Source: Cryobacterium glaciale (GTDB lineage: Bacteria; Actinomycetota; Actinomycetes; Actinomycetales; Microbacteriaceae). Taken from it: a stretch of DNA of 64,000 nt. The first letter of the stretch is position 1; each line of letters starts with the position of its first letter. The translations under genes and the position numbers were made by a program. Shown piece after piece: positions 25,111 through 34,252 of this stretch. Location: contig NZ_SOEY01000018.1 in the NCBI RefSeq assembly GCF_004402535.1, positions 62,001 through 126,000 on the forward strand, in the 5' to 3' direction. A model generated the notes under the pieces. It worked only from the letters and a program-made list of their open reading frames with translations. It made no database searches and was not told where the DNA came from.

Positions 25111-26232
25111 TCACAGCACGTCGCTCGAACCCGAGAGCTTGAGCGCGTCGACGACCGCCTTGACCTTTTGAGCGTTCGCGCTCGTAGTGACCAGCAGTGC
25201 GTCGGGGGTGTCGATCACGACGATGTCTTCGACGCCGATCAGCGCGATCATGCGGCCGGTGTGGCTGACCACGATGCCGCTCGACGAGTCCGCGAGCACC
25301 CGGGCGCCCTCGCCGAGGATGGCGAGGTTGGATTTGCGCCCGCCGGAGTGCAGTTTCGCGATCGAGGCGAAGTCGCCCACGTCGTCCCAGTCGAACTGGC
25401 CGGGGATCACGACGAGTTTGCCCGCCGCAGCGGCCGGTTCGGCGACCGAGTAGTCGATGGCGATCTTCTTCAGACGCGGCCAGACCTGATCGACCACGGC
25501 GCCGCGGGCCGGGGTGTCCCACGCCTCGGCGAGCTTCATCAGCCCGGCGTGCAGTTCGGGCTCGGCAGCCGCGATCTCGGCCAGCAAGAGGTCGGCGCGC
25601 GCGATGAAGATGCCCGCGTTCCACAGGTAGTTCCCGTCAGCGAGGTATTCCTCGGCGACGTCGGGGCTCGGCTTCTCGACGAAGGAGTCGACCGCCAGGG
25701 CGGTCGGGGCCCCGTCGACGGCGAGGGACGCAGCGCTCTTGATGTAACCGAAGCCGATGGCGGCCTCGGTCGGCTGGATGCCGATCGTGACGATGTAGCC
25801 GGCATCCGCTGCGGCGACCGCCTCGGTGACCGCCGAACGAAACTGGGCGTCGCCCTTGATGACCTGGTCGGCCGGGAACGATCCGATGATCACACCGGGT
25901 TCCCGCCGCTGCAGAATGGCGGCGGCAAGGCCGATTGCGGCCGTGGAATCCCGCGGTTCGCTCTCGAGCACGACGTTCGGATCGATGAGTTCGGGGAGCT
26001 GCTGCTCGACCGCGGCGCGGTGGGCACGCCCGGTGACGACCATGATGCGCTGTTCGCCCGACAGCGGCACGAGGCGATCCCAGGTGTCGCGCAGCAGGGT
26101 GTGGCCGGAGCCGGTGAGGTCGTGCAGAAATTTGGGGGCATCCGCTCGCGACAGCGGCCACAGCCGGGAGCCGATGCCGCCGGCGGGAATCACGCTATAC
26201 AGGCGGTCGATGGGCTCACTGGGCGTAATCAT
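25111..26232 (-). CDS. manC: Mannose-1-phosphate guanylyltransferase
   Basis: This 373-residue nucleotidyltransferase has the pyrophosphorylase motif PAGGIGSRLWPLSRADAPKFL, then IGSFPADQVI, the mannose-binding FVEKPSPDVAEEYLADGNYLWNAGIFI and DWDDVGDF. It makes GDP-mannose from mannose-1-phosphate and GTP. It is the short form without the isomerase domain. It is divergent from a GDP-mannose-using glycosyltransferase, which fits supply for mannosylated cell-envelope lipids. Confidence 0.92.
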   Translation of the reverse strand: MITPSEPIDRLYSVIPAGGIGSRLWPLSRADAPKFLHDLTGSGHTLLRDTWDRLVPLSGEQRIMVVTGRAHRAAVEQQLPELIDPNVVLESEPRDSTAAIGLAAAILQRREPGVIIGSFPADQVIKGDAQFRSAVTEAVAAADAGYIVTIGIQPTEAAIGFGYIKSAASLAVDGAPTALAVDSFVEKPSPDVAEEYLADGNYLWNAGIFIARADLLLAEIAAAEPELHAGLMKLAEAWDTPARGAVVDQVWPRLKKIAIDYSVAEPAAAAGKLVVIPGQFDWDDVGDFASIAKLHSGGRKSNLAILGEGARVLADSSSGIVVSHTGRMIALIGVEDIVVIDTPDALLVTTSANAQKVKAVVDALKLSGSSDVL

Positions 26233-26322
26233 TCGCCCAGACTATCGGGCGGCCCCGCTGTCGGACACGATTGTTCATGCGCCCGTCACCCGGCGGCAAT
26301 GGTCACTGCTTAGCCTCAAACC

Positions 26323-27495
26323 ATGCGGATCGCAGTCATCAGCGAAAGTTTTCTCCCCACCATCAGCGGGGTGACCACGAGCGTCTGCAAGGTGCTCGAG
26401 CACCTGGCCGCCGCCGGACACGAGGCCATGGTCATCGCCCCGTCCGGCGCCCCGGCGGAGTATGCCGGATTTCCGGTGCACACCGTCTCCGCCGTCAACT
26501 ACCGCGAATTTCCGGTTGGAATGCCGAGCCCCCAGGTACAGAAGCTGCTCGCCGACTTTCGCCCCGACGTGCTGCACGCCGCGTCGCCGTTCCTTCTCGG
26601 CGCCCAGGGGATCAGCGCAGCCAACCGCCTCGATATCCCCTCGGTCGCCATCTTTCAAACGGATGTCGCCGGCTACGCTCACCGAAACCACCTCGGCCCC
26701 GCCACTGCGCTGGCTTGGCGATTCGTGAAGTGGGTGCACGAGGGAGCCACCCGCACCCTGGTTCCGTCGTCGTCGTCGATGGCCGCCCTGCTCCGGCTCG
26801 GCGTGCCCCGGCTCGCCCTGTGGACCCGCGGCGTCGACCTCACCGGATTCCACCCGAACGTGAAGAACGACCCGGCGGTCCAGGCACTCCGGGAACGAAT
26901 CGCGCCGACGCCCTCCGACGGCGCAACGCGCGACGTCATCATCGGGTACGTCGGTCGCATGGCTCCGGAAAAGCAGGTGGAGCGGCTGCGTGCGCTGCGC
27001 GGGGTGCCGGGCATCCGTTTGGCGTTGGTCGGCGACGGGCCGAGCGTACCTTCTATACGACGCGCCCTGGCCGGTATGCCGGTCACCTGGCTCGGCCGAC
27101 TCTCGGGCGCAGAGCTCGCCGCCGCCTACGCGAGTTTCGACGTGTTCGTGCACGCCGGCACCGAGGAGACGTTCGGGCAGACCGTCCAGGAAGCGCACGC
27201 CGCCGGGCTGCCCGTGGTGGCGCCATATGCGGGCGGGCCGATCGACCTCGTGGCGCACGGCGAGAACGGCTACCTGTTTCGGCCGGACGACAACGGTGAC
27301 CTGCGGCACTGGGTGGGGCAGCTCGTGCGTGACCCGATGCTGCGGGCGCGGATGGGTGAAGCCGGGCGTCGCGCGGTGCTGGGGCGCTCCTGGCCGACGG
27401 TCTGCGCCGAGCTGGTTGACTACTACGAGCAGGCCATCGACGAGCGTCTCGCGGTGCGCGCCGACAGGCACGTGCCTCCCTCGATGCAACGTTAG
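26323..27495 (+). CDS. GDP-mannose-dependent glycosyltransferase family 4 (MgtA/PimB-like)
   Basis: This 390-residue GT-B enzyme has an N-terminal acceptor domain (MRIAVISESFLPTISGVTTSVCKVLEHLAAAGHEAMVIAP) and a C-terminal donor domain with GYVGRMAPEKQVERL, LVGDGPSVPSIRRAL and EETFGQTVQEAHAAGLPVVAPYAGGPIDLV, the last carrying the EX7E-type motif. Actinobacterial MgtA transfers mannose from GDP-mannose to glucuronosyl diacylglycerol or related lipids. A role in mannolipid formation is likely, and the exact acceptor is inferred. Its stop codon lies inside a weak iron box serving sdhCDAB. Confidence 0.88.
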   Translation: MRIAVISESFLPTISGVTTSVCKVLEHLAAAGHEAMVIAPSGAPAEYAGFPVHTVSAVNYREFPVGMPSPQVQKLLADFRPDVLHAASPFLLGAQGISAANRLDIPSVAIFQTDVAGYAHRNHLGPATALAWRFVKWVHEGATRTLVPSSSSMAALLRLGVPRLALWTRGVDLTGFHPNVKNDPAVQALRERIAPTPSDGATRDVIIGYVGRMAPEKQVERLRALRGVPGIRLALVGDGPSVPSIRRALAGMPVTWLGRLSGAELAAAYASFDVFVHAGTEETFGQTVQEAHAAGLPVVAPYAGGPIDLVAHGENGYLFRPDDNGDLRHWVGQLVRDPMLRARMGEAGRRAVLGRSWPTVCAELVDYYEQAIDERLAVRADRHVPPSMQR

Positions 27496-27510
27496 GTAAT
27501 CCTAACCGAC
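27492..27510 (+). promoter_or_regulatory. Candidate IdeR/DtxR iron box upstream of sdhCDAB
   Basis: TTAGGTAATCCTAACCGAC matches the IdeR consensus TWAGGTWAGSCTWACCTWA at 16 of 19 positions. The mismatches are at the centre and right end. It starts within the stop of the glycosyltransferase gene and lies about 95 bases before sdhC. Iron-sparing control of succinate dehydrogenase is known in actinobacteria; direct control here is inference. Confidence 0.5.
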
Positions 27511-27605
27511 ACGAGTGGTCGGAGCACTTGTAGACTACAGAAATGTGCTCACAGCGCATTCTCGGTCTCACTAAAGAGCCATAATTCAGCCAGGGAGGGT
27601 TGTTC

Positions 27606-28019
27606 ATGCCACAGACGGCAGGAACCCTAGATTCTCAGCAGAAGACGACGTCACGTCGCCCCGCCGGCACCCTCTATCGGGGTAACACGGGCATGTGGTC
27701 GTGGGTGTTGCACCGCATCACCGGCGTCGCGATTTTCTTCTTTCTGCTCGTTCACATTCTCGACACGGCCCTGGTGCGCCTCAGCCCCGAGGCCTACAAC
27801 GCGGTCATCTCGCAGTACCAGACGCCGATCATGGGGCTCGGTGAGGTCGCACTCGTCGGCGCCATCGTGTTCCACGCCTTCAACGGACTGCGCATCATCC
27901 TGATCGACTTCTGGAACGCCAAGTACCAGCGGGTGCTGTTCTACGTGGTCATCGGCCTGTGGGTCGTCACCATGCTCGGCTTCGTGCCGCGCCACCTCAT
28001 CAACGTGTTCAGCCACTAG
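27606..28019 (+). CDS. sdhC: Succinate dehydrogenase cytochrome b subunit
   Basis: This 137-residue membrane anchor has three predicted helices. The family motif SWVLHRITGVAIFFFLLVHILDTALVRLSPEAYN includes the Ser/Arg/His region near the quinone and the heme-ligand His. It anchors the SdhAB catalytic part and passes electrons to menaquinone. The strong site GGGAGGG supports the ATG at 27606. A TTG two codons earlier is also possible. First gene of sdhCDAB. Confidence 0.93.
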   Translation: MPQTAGTLDSQQKTTSRRPAGTLYRGNTGMWSWVLHRITGVAIFFFLLVHILDTALVRLSPEAYNAVISQYQTPIMGLGEVALVGAIVFHAFNGLRIILIDFWNAKYQRVLFYVVIGLWVVTMLGFVPRHLINVFSH

Positions 28020-28031
28020 GGGGCGACAGAC

Positions 28032-28484
28032 ATGACTTCAACAATCGAAGCTCCCCGCAGCCCGTACACTCGCTCGGCGAAAAAGCGCGGTCTCAACTGG
28101 GAAAAATGGGGCTGGATCTACATGCGCGTCTCCGGCGTCGTGCTGATCGTGCTGATTTTCGGCCACCTGTTCGTCAACCTCATGGTCGGTGAGGGAGTCA
28201 GCGCCCTGAACTTCGCGTTCGTCGCCGGCAAGCTCGCGAGCCCGTTCTGGCAGACCTGGGACGTACTCATGCTCTGGCTCGCGCTCATTCACGGCGGCAA
28301 CGGCATGCGCACCCTGGTCAACGACTACGCCACGTCGCGGATCAGCCGCGGCATCCTGAAGGGCGCGATCCTGCTCAGCGTCGTCGCGCTGATCGTTCTC
28401 GGCACCCTCGTGGTCTACACGTTCGATGCCTGCCCGGCCGGTTCGCCCGCCGACCTTCTCCCCGCTCTCTGCTCGACCCTATAG
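28032..28484 (+). CDS. sdhD: Succinate dehydrogenase hydrophobic membrane anchor subunit
   Basis: This 150-residue protein has three membrane helices, NWEKWGWIYMRVSGVVLIVLIFGHLFVNLMV and LALIHGGNGMRTLVNDYATS. The His in the first helix and the HGGNGMR motif match actinobacterial SdhD. It completes the cytochrome b part of the complex. It follows sdhC by 12 bases. Confidence 0.93.
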   Translation: MTSTIEAPRSPYTRSAKKRGLNWEKWGWIYMRVSGVVLIVLIFGHLFVNLMVGEGVSALNFAFVAGKLASPFWQTWDVLMLWLALIHGGNGMRTLVNDYATSRISRGILKGAILLSVVALIVLGTLVVYTFDACPAGSPADLLPALCSTL

Positions 28485-28502
28485 GAGCTGCACAAACTCA
28501 TC

Positions 28503-30311
28503 ATGACGACACCTGCACCCGCACCCACCTCCACCCTCGTGGACGGCGTTCACTACCACCAGTTCGACATCGTGATCGTGGGAGCGGGTGGAGCTGGCAT
28601 GCGTGCCGCCATCGAAGCCGGCCCCCACGCCAACACTGCCGTCATCTCCAAGCTCTACCCGACGCGTTCGCACACCGGTGCGGCGCAGGGCGGGATGGCT
28701 GCGGCCCTCGCCAACGTCGAGGAAGACAACTGGGAGTGGCACACCTTCGACACGATCAAGGGTGGCGACTACCTGGTCGACCAGGACGCGGCCGAGATTT
28801 TGGCGAAGGAAGCCATCGACGCGGTCATCGACCTCGAGAACATGGGCCTGCCGTTCAACCGCACGCCTGAGGGCAAGATCGACCAGCGTCGTTTCGGCGG
28901 CCACACCCGCGATCACGGTAAGAGCCCGGTGCGTCGCGCCTGCTACGCCGCCGACCGCACCGGCCACATGATTCTGCAGACGCTGTATCAGAACTGCGTC
29001 AAGCGCGGCATCAACTTCTTCAACGAGTACTACGTACTCGACCTCGTCATGACCAATGTCGACGGCGTCGATCAGCCGTCCGCCGTGGTCGCCCTCGATC
29101 TGTCGAGCGGTGAACTGCACGTGTTCCAGGGCAAGGCGTTCATCTTCGCCACCGGTGGTTTCGGCAAGATCTACAAGACCACCTCGAACGCCCACACCCT
29201 CACCGGTGATGGCGTCGGCATCGTCTGGCGCAAGGGACTGCCGCTCGAGGACATGGAGTTCTTCCAGTTCCACCCGACCGGTCTGGCCGGGCTCGGCATC
29301 CTCTTGACCGAGGGTGCTCGCGGCGAGGGAGCAATCCTGCGTAACGCGAGTGGTGAGCGCTTCATGGAACGCTACGCGCCGACCATCAAGGACCTCGCCC
29401 CGCGCGACATCGTCTCCCGGTGCATGCTCAAGGAGGTCGCGGAGGGTCGCGGCGCCGGCCCGGACAAGGACTACCTGTACCTGGACTGCACCCACCTCGG
29501 CAAGGAACTGCTCGAGACCAAGCTGCCCGACATCACCGAGTTCGCCCGCACCTACCTCGGCGTCGACCCGGTCACCGAGCCGGTGCCGGTCATGCCGACC
29601 GCGCACTACGCGATGGGCGGCATCCCCACCAACGTGAAGGCCGAAGTCTGGCGCAACAACGAGGAGGTTGTTCCCGGCCTCTACGCCGCCGGCGAATGCG
29701 CCTGCGTCTCGGTACACGGCTCCAACCGTCTCGGCACCAACTCGCTGCTCGATATCAACGTGTTCGGCAAGCGCGCCGGCAACAACGCGGTCGAGTACGT
29801 CAAGACGGCCTCGTTCACCCCCCTGCCGGAAGACCCGGCCAAGGAGGTGCGCGAACTTCTCGAGGGCATCCGCTCGTCGACCGGAACCGAACGCATCTCG
29901 GTGCTGCGCAAGATTCTGCAGGAGGAAATGGACAAGAAGGCTCAGGTGTTCCGCACCGACGAGTCCCTCGCCTCCGTCACCGAGACCATTCACCTGCTGC
30001 GCGAGCGCTACAAGAACATCGGCGTGCAGGACAAGGGGCGTCGCTTCAACACCGACCTGCTCGAGGCCGTTGAACTGGGCTTCCTGCTCGACCTCGCCGA
30101 GGTCGTCGTCTACTCCGCCCGCAACCGCAAGGAAAGCCGCGGCGGACACCAGCGCGAAGACTACCTCGTGCGCGACGACGAGAACTACCTCAAGCACACC
30201 ATGGCGTACCTCAAGGGTGACGCAATGAGCGCGGATGCCGCCGACCACATCAAGCTCGACTGGAAACCGGTTGTCATCACCCGCTACCAGCCGATGGAGA
30301 GGAAGTACTAG
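28503..30311 (+). CDS. sdhA: Succinate dehydrogenase flavoprotein subunit
   Basis: This 602-residue subunit has the FAD Rossmann motif [17 protein letters not shown], the covalent-FAD histidine in [15 protein letters not shown], the substrate-site [25 protein letters not shown] and RDIVSRCM, and a C-terminal [13 protein letters not shown]. It oxidises succinate to fumarate on the cytoplasmic side. Length and motifs are those of a complete enzyme. The stop TAG abuts the sdhB GTG start. Confidence 0.97.
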   Translation: MTTPAPAPTSTLVDGVHYHQFDIVIVGAGGAGMRAAIEAGPHANTAVISKLYPTRSHTGAAQGGMAAALANVEEDNWEWHTFDTIKGGDYLVDQDAAEILAKEAIDAVIDLENMGLPFNRTPEGKIDQRRFGGHTRDHGKSPVRRACYAADRTGHMILQTLYQNCVKRGINFFNEYYVLDLVMTNVDGVDQPSAVVALDLSSGELHVFQGKAFIFATGGFGKIYKTTSNAHTLTGDGVGIVWRKGLPLEDMEFFQFHPTGLAGLGILLTEGARGEGAILRNASGERFMERYAPTIKDLAPRDIVSRCMLKEVAEGRGAGPDKDYLYLDCTHLGKELLETKLPDITEFARTYLGVDPVTEPVPVMPTAHYAMGGIPTNVKAEVWRNNEEVVPGLYAAGECACVSVHGSNRLGTNSLLDINVFGKRAGNNAVEYVKTASFTPLPEDPAKEVRELLEGIRSSTGTERISVLRKILQEEMDKKAQVFRTDESLASVTETIHLLRERYKNIGVQDKGRRFNTDLLEAVELGFLLDLAEVVVYSARNRKESRGGHQREDYLVRDDENYLKHTMAYLKGDAMSADAADHIKLDWKPVVITRYQPMERKY

Positions 30312-31072
30312 TGAGTACCGCCACGATCGATAACAAGCCCGTCGTTCCCGAAGAGATCAAATCCTTCACGGTCACGCTCATTGTTCGTCGCTTCAACCCG
30401 GAGGTCGACGACGAGCCGCACTGGCAGGACTTCGACGTGCAGCTCTACCCGACCGACCGCGTGCTCGACGCACTGCACAAGATCAAGTGGGAGCAGGACG
30501 GTTCGCTGACCTTCCGTCGTTCCTGCGCGCACGGCATCTGCGGCTCGGATGCCATGCGCATCAACGGCCGCAACCGCCTGGCCTGCAAGACGCTCATGAA
30601 GGACCTCGACGTCACGAAGCCCATCTATGTGGAAGCCATCAAGGGCCTGCCGCTCGAGAAGGACCTCATCGTCGACATGGAGCCGTTCTTCGACTCGTTC
30701 AAAGAGGTACAGCCCTTCCTCGTCGCCAAGAGCACGCCGGTCGACGGCAAGGAACGCCAGCAGACCGTTGCCCAGCGTGCCCGCTTCGACGACACGACGA
30801 AATGTATCCTCTGCGCCGCCTGCACGTCGAGCTGCCCGGTGTTCTGGACCGACGGCCAGTACTTCGGTCCGGCCGCGATCGTCAACGCGCACCGGTTCAT
30901 CTTCGACTCCCGCGATGAGAATGCAGCCGTGCGCCTCGACATCCTCAACGACCAGGAGGGCGTGTGGCGTTGCCGCACGACCTTCAACTGCACGGATGCC
31001 TGCCCCCGCGGCATTCAGGTGACCCAGGCCATCGCCGAGGTCAAGCAGGCCATCATGCGTGGCAAAGCGTAA
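30311..31072 (+). CDS. sdhB: Succinate dehydrogenase iron-sulfur subunit
   Basis: This 253-residue subunit has a plant-type [2Fe-2S] domain (SCAHGICGSDAMRINGRNRLACKTL) and two C-terminal cluster motifs (CILCAACTSSCPVFW and CTDACPRGIQVTQAI) for the [4Fe-4S] and [3Fe-4S] centres. It carries electrons from SdhA to the membrane subunits. The GTG at 30311 overlaps the TAG of sdhA by one base, indicating coupling. Last gene of the operon, followed by a strong hairpin. Confidence 0.97.
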   Translation: MSTATIDNKPVVPEEIKSFTVTLIVRRFNPEVDDEPHWQDFDVQLYPTDRVLDALHKIKWEQDGSLTFRRSCAHGICGSDAMRINGRNRLACKTLMKDLDVTKPIYVEAIKGLPLEKDLIVDMEPFFDSFKEVQPFLVAKSTPVDGKERQQTVAQRARFDDTTKCILCAACTSSCPVFWTDGQYFGPAAIVNAHRFIFDSRDENAAVRLDILNDQEGVWRCRTTFNCTDACPRGIQVTQAIAEVKQAIMRGKA

Positions 31073-31091
31073 CTGATTGACTGCACGACAG

Positions 31092-31118
31092 ACACCCCCG
31101 TCGATTCGACGGGGGTGT
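31092..31118 (+). terminator. Terminator hairpin after sdhCDAB
   Basis: ACACCCCCGTCGA (31092-31104) and TCGACGGGGGTGT (31106-31118) pair perfectly, with the innermost bases serving as loop. TTC follows without a long T-run. It starts about 20 bases after the sdhB stop and ends 26 bases before the next start, which suits a stem-dependent actinobacterial terminator. Confidence 0.75.
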
Positions 31119-31143
31119 TCGTGCATCCGGTTAAGCTGACACA

Positions 31144-32214
31144 GTGAAAGAGCTTGTGGAGCGGATCCTCGCGTGGCGCCCCGTGCGGGTGGTGACCCAC
31201 TTCAACAACGTGGGCGGCAGCATCCTCGCCGGGGGCATGTCGTACCAGGCGATCTTCGCCATCTTCGCGGCTGTCTGGGTGGGGTTCTCCATCGCCGGCC
31301 TGTTCCTCACCGCGAACCAGGGACTGCTGAACGCCCTGTACGCGATCATCAACCAGTCCATTCCGGGCCTGATCGGCACCGACGGCATCATCGACCCCGA
31401 CCTGCTCGCCACCGCGGGGATCTTCACCTGGACCGGCGCCATAGCCCTGGCCGGGCTGCTGCTGACCGCCCTCGGCTGGCTGTCCACCACCGCCCAGGCC
31501 GTGCGCACCGTGTTCGACATGCCGCCACAGACCACGTTCTTCATCTGGGTCAAGCTGCGTGAGCTCGGCCTCGGGCTGGTTTTCGGGCTTGCCCTGGTTG
31601 TGTCGGCCCTCGTCTCCCTCGCCAGCACCGCACTGCTGGGGGCTCTGTTCGGCCTGTTCCAGATTCCCCAGGACTCGTTCTTCTACGAGGCGTCGGCCCG
31701 CGGCATCGGCCTCGTGGTGGTGCTCATCATCGACACGGTCACCCTCGCCGGACTGTTCCGGGTGCTGTCACGCGTTCGCATCCCGGTGCGGCGCCTGTTC
31801 GCCGGGGCGCTGCTCGGCGGTGTCGCCCTCGGCGTGCTGAAGATTCTCGGCGGCGCGCTGCTCGGCGGCGCCAGTCGCAACCCGCTGCTCGCGACCTTCG
31901 CCGTCATCATCGGCCTGCTCATCTGGTTCAACCTCGTGAGCACCGTGACCCTGATCGCCGCCTCCTGGATCGCCGTCGGAATGACCGATGCGGGCATTCC
32001 GCCACAATCGCTCAGCGCCGACGATGCGGCCGAGAACCAGGAGAAGCGGATGCAGGACGCCCTGCGGCTGACCGCCCAGGCCGAGCTCACGGCGGCGCGG
32101 GCCGACCTCGACGCGTCGCCCTGGTATGCCCGCTGGGCTGCCCGACGGCGGCTGAGGGCGGCCGAGGCGCGGGTGGCGGAGTATGCCAACGCCGATGAGG
32201 CCCACGCCCGCTAA
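31144..32214 (+). CDS. YihY/UPF0761-type (BrkB superfamily) inner-membrane protein
   Basis: This 356-residue membrane protein has six predicted helices and the family markers GGSILAGGMSYQAIFAIFAAVWVGFSIAG and IWFNLVSTVTLIAASWIAVG. The C-terminal 70 residues are charged and probably cytoplasmic. Earlier names linked this family to ribonuclease BN, which is not supported. Its role is unknown, with transport or envelope functions proposed for relatives. The start is GTG at 31144. The exonuclease III gene follows 13 bases on. Confidence 0.85.
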   Translation: MKELVERILAWRPVRVVTHFNNVGGSILAGGMSYQAIFAIFAAVWVGFSIAGLFLTANQGLLNALYAIINQSIPGLIGTDGIIDPDLLATAGIFTWTGAIALAGLLLTALGWLSTTAQAVRTVFDMPPQTTFFIWVKLRELGLGLVFGLALVVSALVSLASTALLGALFGLFQIPQDSFFYEASARGIGLVVVLIIDTVTLAGLFRVLSRVRIPVRRLFAGALLGGVALGVLKILGGALLGGASRNPLLATFAVIIGLLIWFNLVSTVTLIAASWIAVGMTDAGIPPQSLSADDAAENQEKRMQDALRLTAQAELTAARADLDASPWYARWAARRRLRAAEARVAEYANADEAHAR

Positions 32215-32227
32215 CTAGACTTGACCC

Positions 32228-33085
32228 ATGTCTTCTGCCAAACCCCTTCGCATTGCCAGCATCAACACGAACGGGGTACGAGCGGCGTACCGCAAAGGGA
32301 TGGGCGACTGGCTGGACGCTCGCGACGTCGACATCCTCGCCATCCAGGAGGTGCGCGCCTCCACCGAGGACCTCGAGGGTCTGCTCGGACCGGTCTGGAA
32401 CATTCTGCACGACGCCGCCACCGCAAAGGGTCGGGCCGGAGTCGCCCTCGCGAGCCGTTCCCGGGCGTCCATTCACCGCGTCGCCCTCGGGGCTGAGGAA
32501 TTCGACAGCGCGGGCCGCTGGCTCGAAGCCGACTACGAGGTCGACGGCCAGATCATTACCGTCGTGAGTACCTATGTGCACTCCGGCGAGACCGATACTC
32601 CCAAGCAGGTGGAGAAGTACAAGTTTCTCGATGCCATGATAGCCCGGCTGCCCGAGCTGAGCATGCACAGCCCGCTCGCCCTCGTGCTCGGCGACCTGAA
32701 CGTCGGGCACCGCACGCTCGACATCAAGAACTGGCGCGGCAACAAGAAACACGCGGGGTTCCTGCCGGAGGAGCGTGAGTATTTCGACCGTATCCTCGGG
32801 GCGGAAGGCGACGAGCGATACAACGCGGGTGCCGGACTCGGGTGGGTGGATGTCGGGCGTAAGTGGGCCGGAGAGGTCGAGGGACCGTACACGTGGTGGT
32901 CCCAGCGCGGGAAGGCTTTCGACACCGACACCGGATGGCGGCTGGACTACCATCTGGCCAGCCCGCAGCTGGCGGCATCCGTTGTTTCCTACGTCGTCGA
33001 CCGGGCCGCGGCGTACGACCAGCGCTGGAGCGACCACTCCCCCGTCGTCGTCGATTATGACCTTTCGAAAGAAGCACACTCATGA
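32228..33085 (+). CDS. xthA: Exodeoxyribonuclease III / AP endonuclease
   Basis: This 285-residue metal-dependent phosphoesterase has [13 protein letters not shown], catalytic Glu in [30 protein letters not shown] with the Asp/Asn pair and the terminal [12 protein letters not shown] with catalytic His. It repairs abasic sites and 3' blocks in DNA. The [23 protein letters not shown] stretch is the usual substrate-recognition region. Its stop overlaps the trpS start by four bases (ATGA). Confidence 0.95.
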   Translation: MSSAKPLRIASINTNGVRAAYRKGMGDWLDARDVDILAIQEVRASTEDLEGLLGPVWNILHDAATAKGRAGVALASRSRASIHRVALGAEEFDSAGRWLEADYEVDGQIITVVSTYVHSGETDTPKQVEKYKFLDAMIARLPELSMHSPLALVLGDLNVGHRTLDIKNWRGNKKHAGFLPEEREYFDRILGAEGDERYNAGAGLGWVDVGRKWAGEVEGPYTWWSQRGKAFDTDTGWRLDYHLASPQLAASVVSYVVDRAAAYDQRWSDHSPVVVDYDLSKEAHS

Positions 33086-34086
33086 CCAAACCCCGCCTGT
33101 ATTCGGGCATGCAGCCCTCCGCGGAGTCCCTGCAGATCGGCAATTACATCGGCGCGCTGCTCAATTGGAAGTCGCTGCAGCAGACGCACGACGCGTTCTT
33201 CTCCATCGTCGACCTTCACGCGATCACCGTGGCTCAGGAGCCGGCGAAGCTGCGCGAGAACACCCGCGGCACGGCGGCGCAATACATGGCGGCAGGAATC
33301 GACCCGTCGGCGTCGACGCTGTACGTGCAGTCGCACGTCGCCGCGCACGCCCAGCTGGCCTGGGTGCTCAACACCATCACCGGGTTCGGTGAGGCGAGCC
33401 GGATGACCCAGTTCAAGGACAAGTCGGCCCGGCACGGCGCCGACGCGACGACGGTGGGGCTTTTCGCCTACCCGACGCTTATGGCCGCCGATATCCTGCT
33501 GTACCAGACGGCCGTGGTGCCGGTCGGGGAAGACCAGCGCCAGCACGTGGAACTCACCCGCGACCTCGCGGTGCGCTTCAACTCGCGGTTCGGCGACACC
33601 TTCACGATTCCCGAGGTGGCGATCGTGAAGGAGACCGCGAAGATCTACGACCTGCAGAACCCCACGTCGAAGATGAGCAAATCGGCCGAGTCGCACGCCG
33701 GAGTGATCTGGCTGCTCGATGAGCCCGGGGTCACCAAGAAGAAGATCATGCGCGCCGTGACGGATGCCGATGGCGGCGTGGTCTTCGACCGCGAGAACAA
33801 GCCCGGTGTGGCCAACCTGCTCACGATCTACTCCGTGCTGGCTTCGCGCACGATCGAGTCCCTCGAGAACGAGTACGCCGGGCGCGGGTACGGCGACCTG
33901 AAGAAGGGTCTGGTCGAGGTGGTCCTCGGCACCTTCGACCCCATTCGTGAGCGCGTCGCCGAGCTGCTCGGCGACCCCGCCGAGCTCGACCGGGTGCTTG
34001 CGCAGAACGCCGCGCGAGCTTCTGACGTCGCGAATGAGACGCTCGCCACCGTCTACGACCGGGTCGGCTTCCTGCCGCTGCGTTAA
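33082..34086 (+). CDS. trpS: Tryptophanyl-tRNA synthetase
   Basis: This 334-residue class I synthetase has the HIGH-equivalent region [18 protein letters not shown], in which the usual His of HIGN is Gln, and a perfect KMSKS. Other family parts are [34 protein letters not shown] and MTQFKDKS. It charges tRNA-Trp. It is translationally coupled to xthA, a pairing also seen in related actinobacteria. Confidence 0.96.
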   Translation: MTKPRLYSGMQPSAESLQIGNYIGALLNWKSLQQTHDAFFSIVDLHAITVAQEPAKLRENTRGTAAQYMAAGIDPSASTLYVQSHVAAHAQLAWVLNTITGFGEASRMTQFKDKSARHGADATTVGLFAYPTLMAADILLYQTAVVPVGEDQRQHVELTRDLAVRFNSRFGDTFTIPEVAIVKETAKIYDLQNPTSKMSKSAESHAGVIWLLDEPGVTKKKIMRAVTDADGGVVFDRENKPGVANLLTIYSVLASRTIESLENEYAGRGYGDLKKGLVEVVLGTFDPIRERVAELLGDPAELDRVLAQNAARASDVANETLATVYDRVGFLPLR

Positions 34087-34107
34087 TCTCTGCGGATCGT
34101 CCTACCC

Positions 34108-34178
34108 GGTCTCGATCGCTCCTCCGTCGCGCCTCGACCAACGAATCCCGCTGATCGAGGTACGAGCGATCGAGATCC
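34108..34178. repeat. Microbacteriaceae REP-like palindromic intergenic element
   Basis: The left arm GGTCTCGATCGCT (34108-34120) and the right arm AGCGATCGAGATCC (34165-34178) are inverted. The inner part contains CTCGACCA and TGATCGAGG, giving a long imperfect hairpin of about 70 bases. Its form resembles the dispersed palindromes of Microbacteriaceae that begin GGTCTCGATACGC and contain CTCGACCA. It lies between convergent trpS and glpK. Only one copy is in this window, so repetition is inferred from knowledge of the family. Confidence 0.6.
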
Positions 34179-34205
34179 CGTGAGACGGTCCTGGGGGCAC
34201 AGCCG

Positions 34206-34235
34206 AAAACCCGGCCACGCGGAGCGCGGGCCGGG
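34206..34235 (-). terminator. Rho-independent terminator after glpK
   Basis: CCCGGCC (34210-34216) and GGCCGGG (34229-34235) form a stem with a 12-base loop. On the minus strand the stem is followed by TTTTCGG. It begins 18 bases after the glpK stop. Confidence 0.7.
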
Positions 34236-34252
34236 CCACGGGGCCGAGCTGG

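Noticed and set aside
28479-30248. A 589-codon frame on the minus strand
   Set aside because: It is exactly antisense to sdhA and has no recognisable domain.
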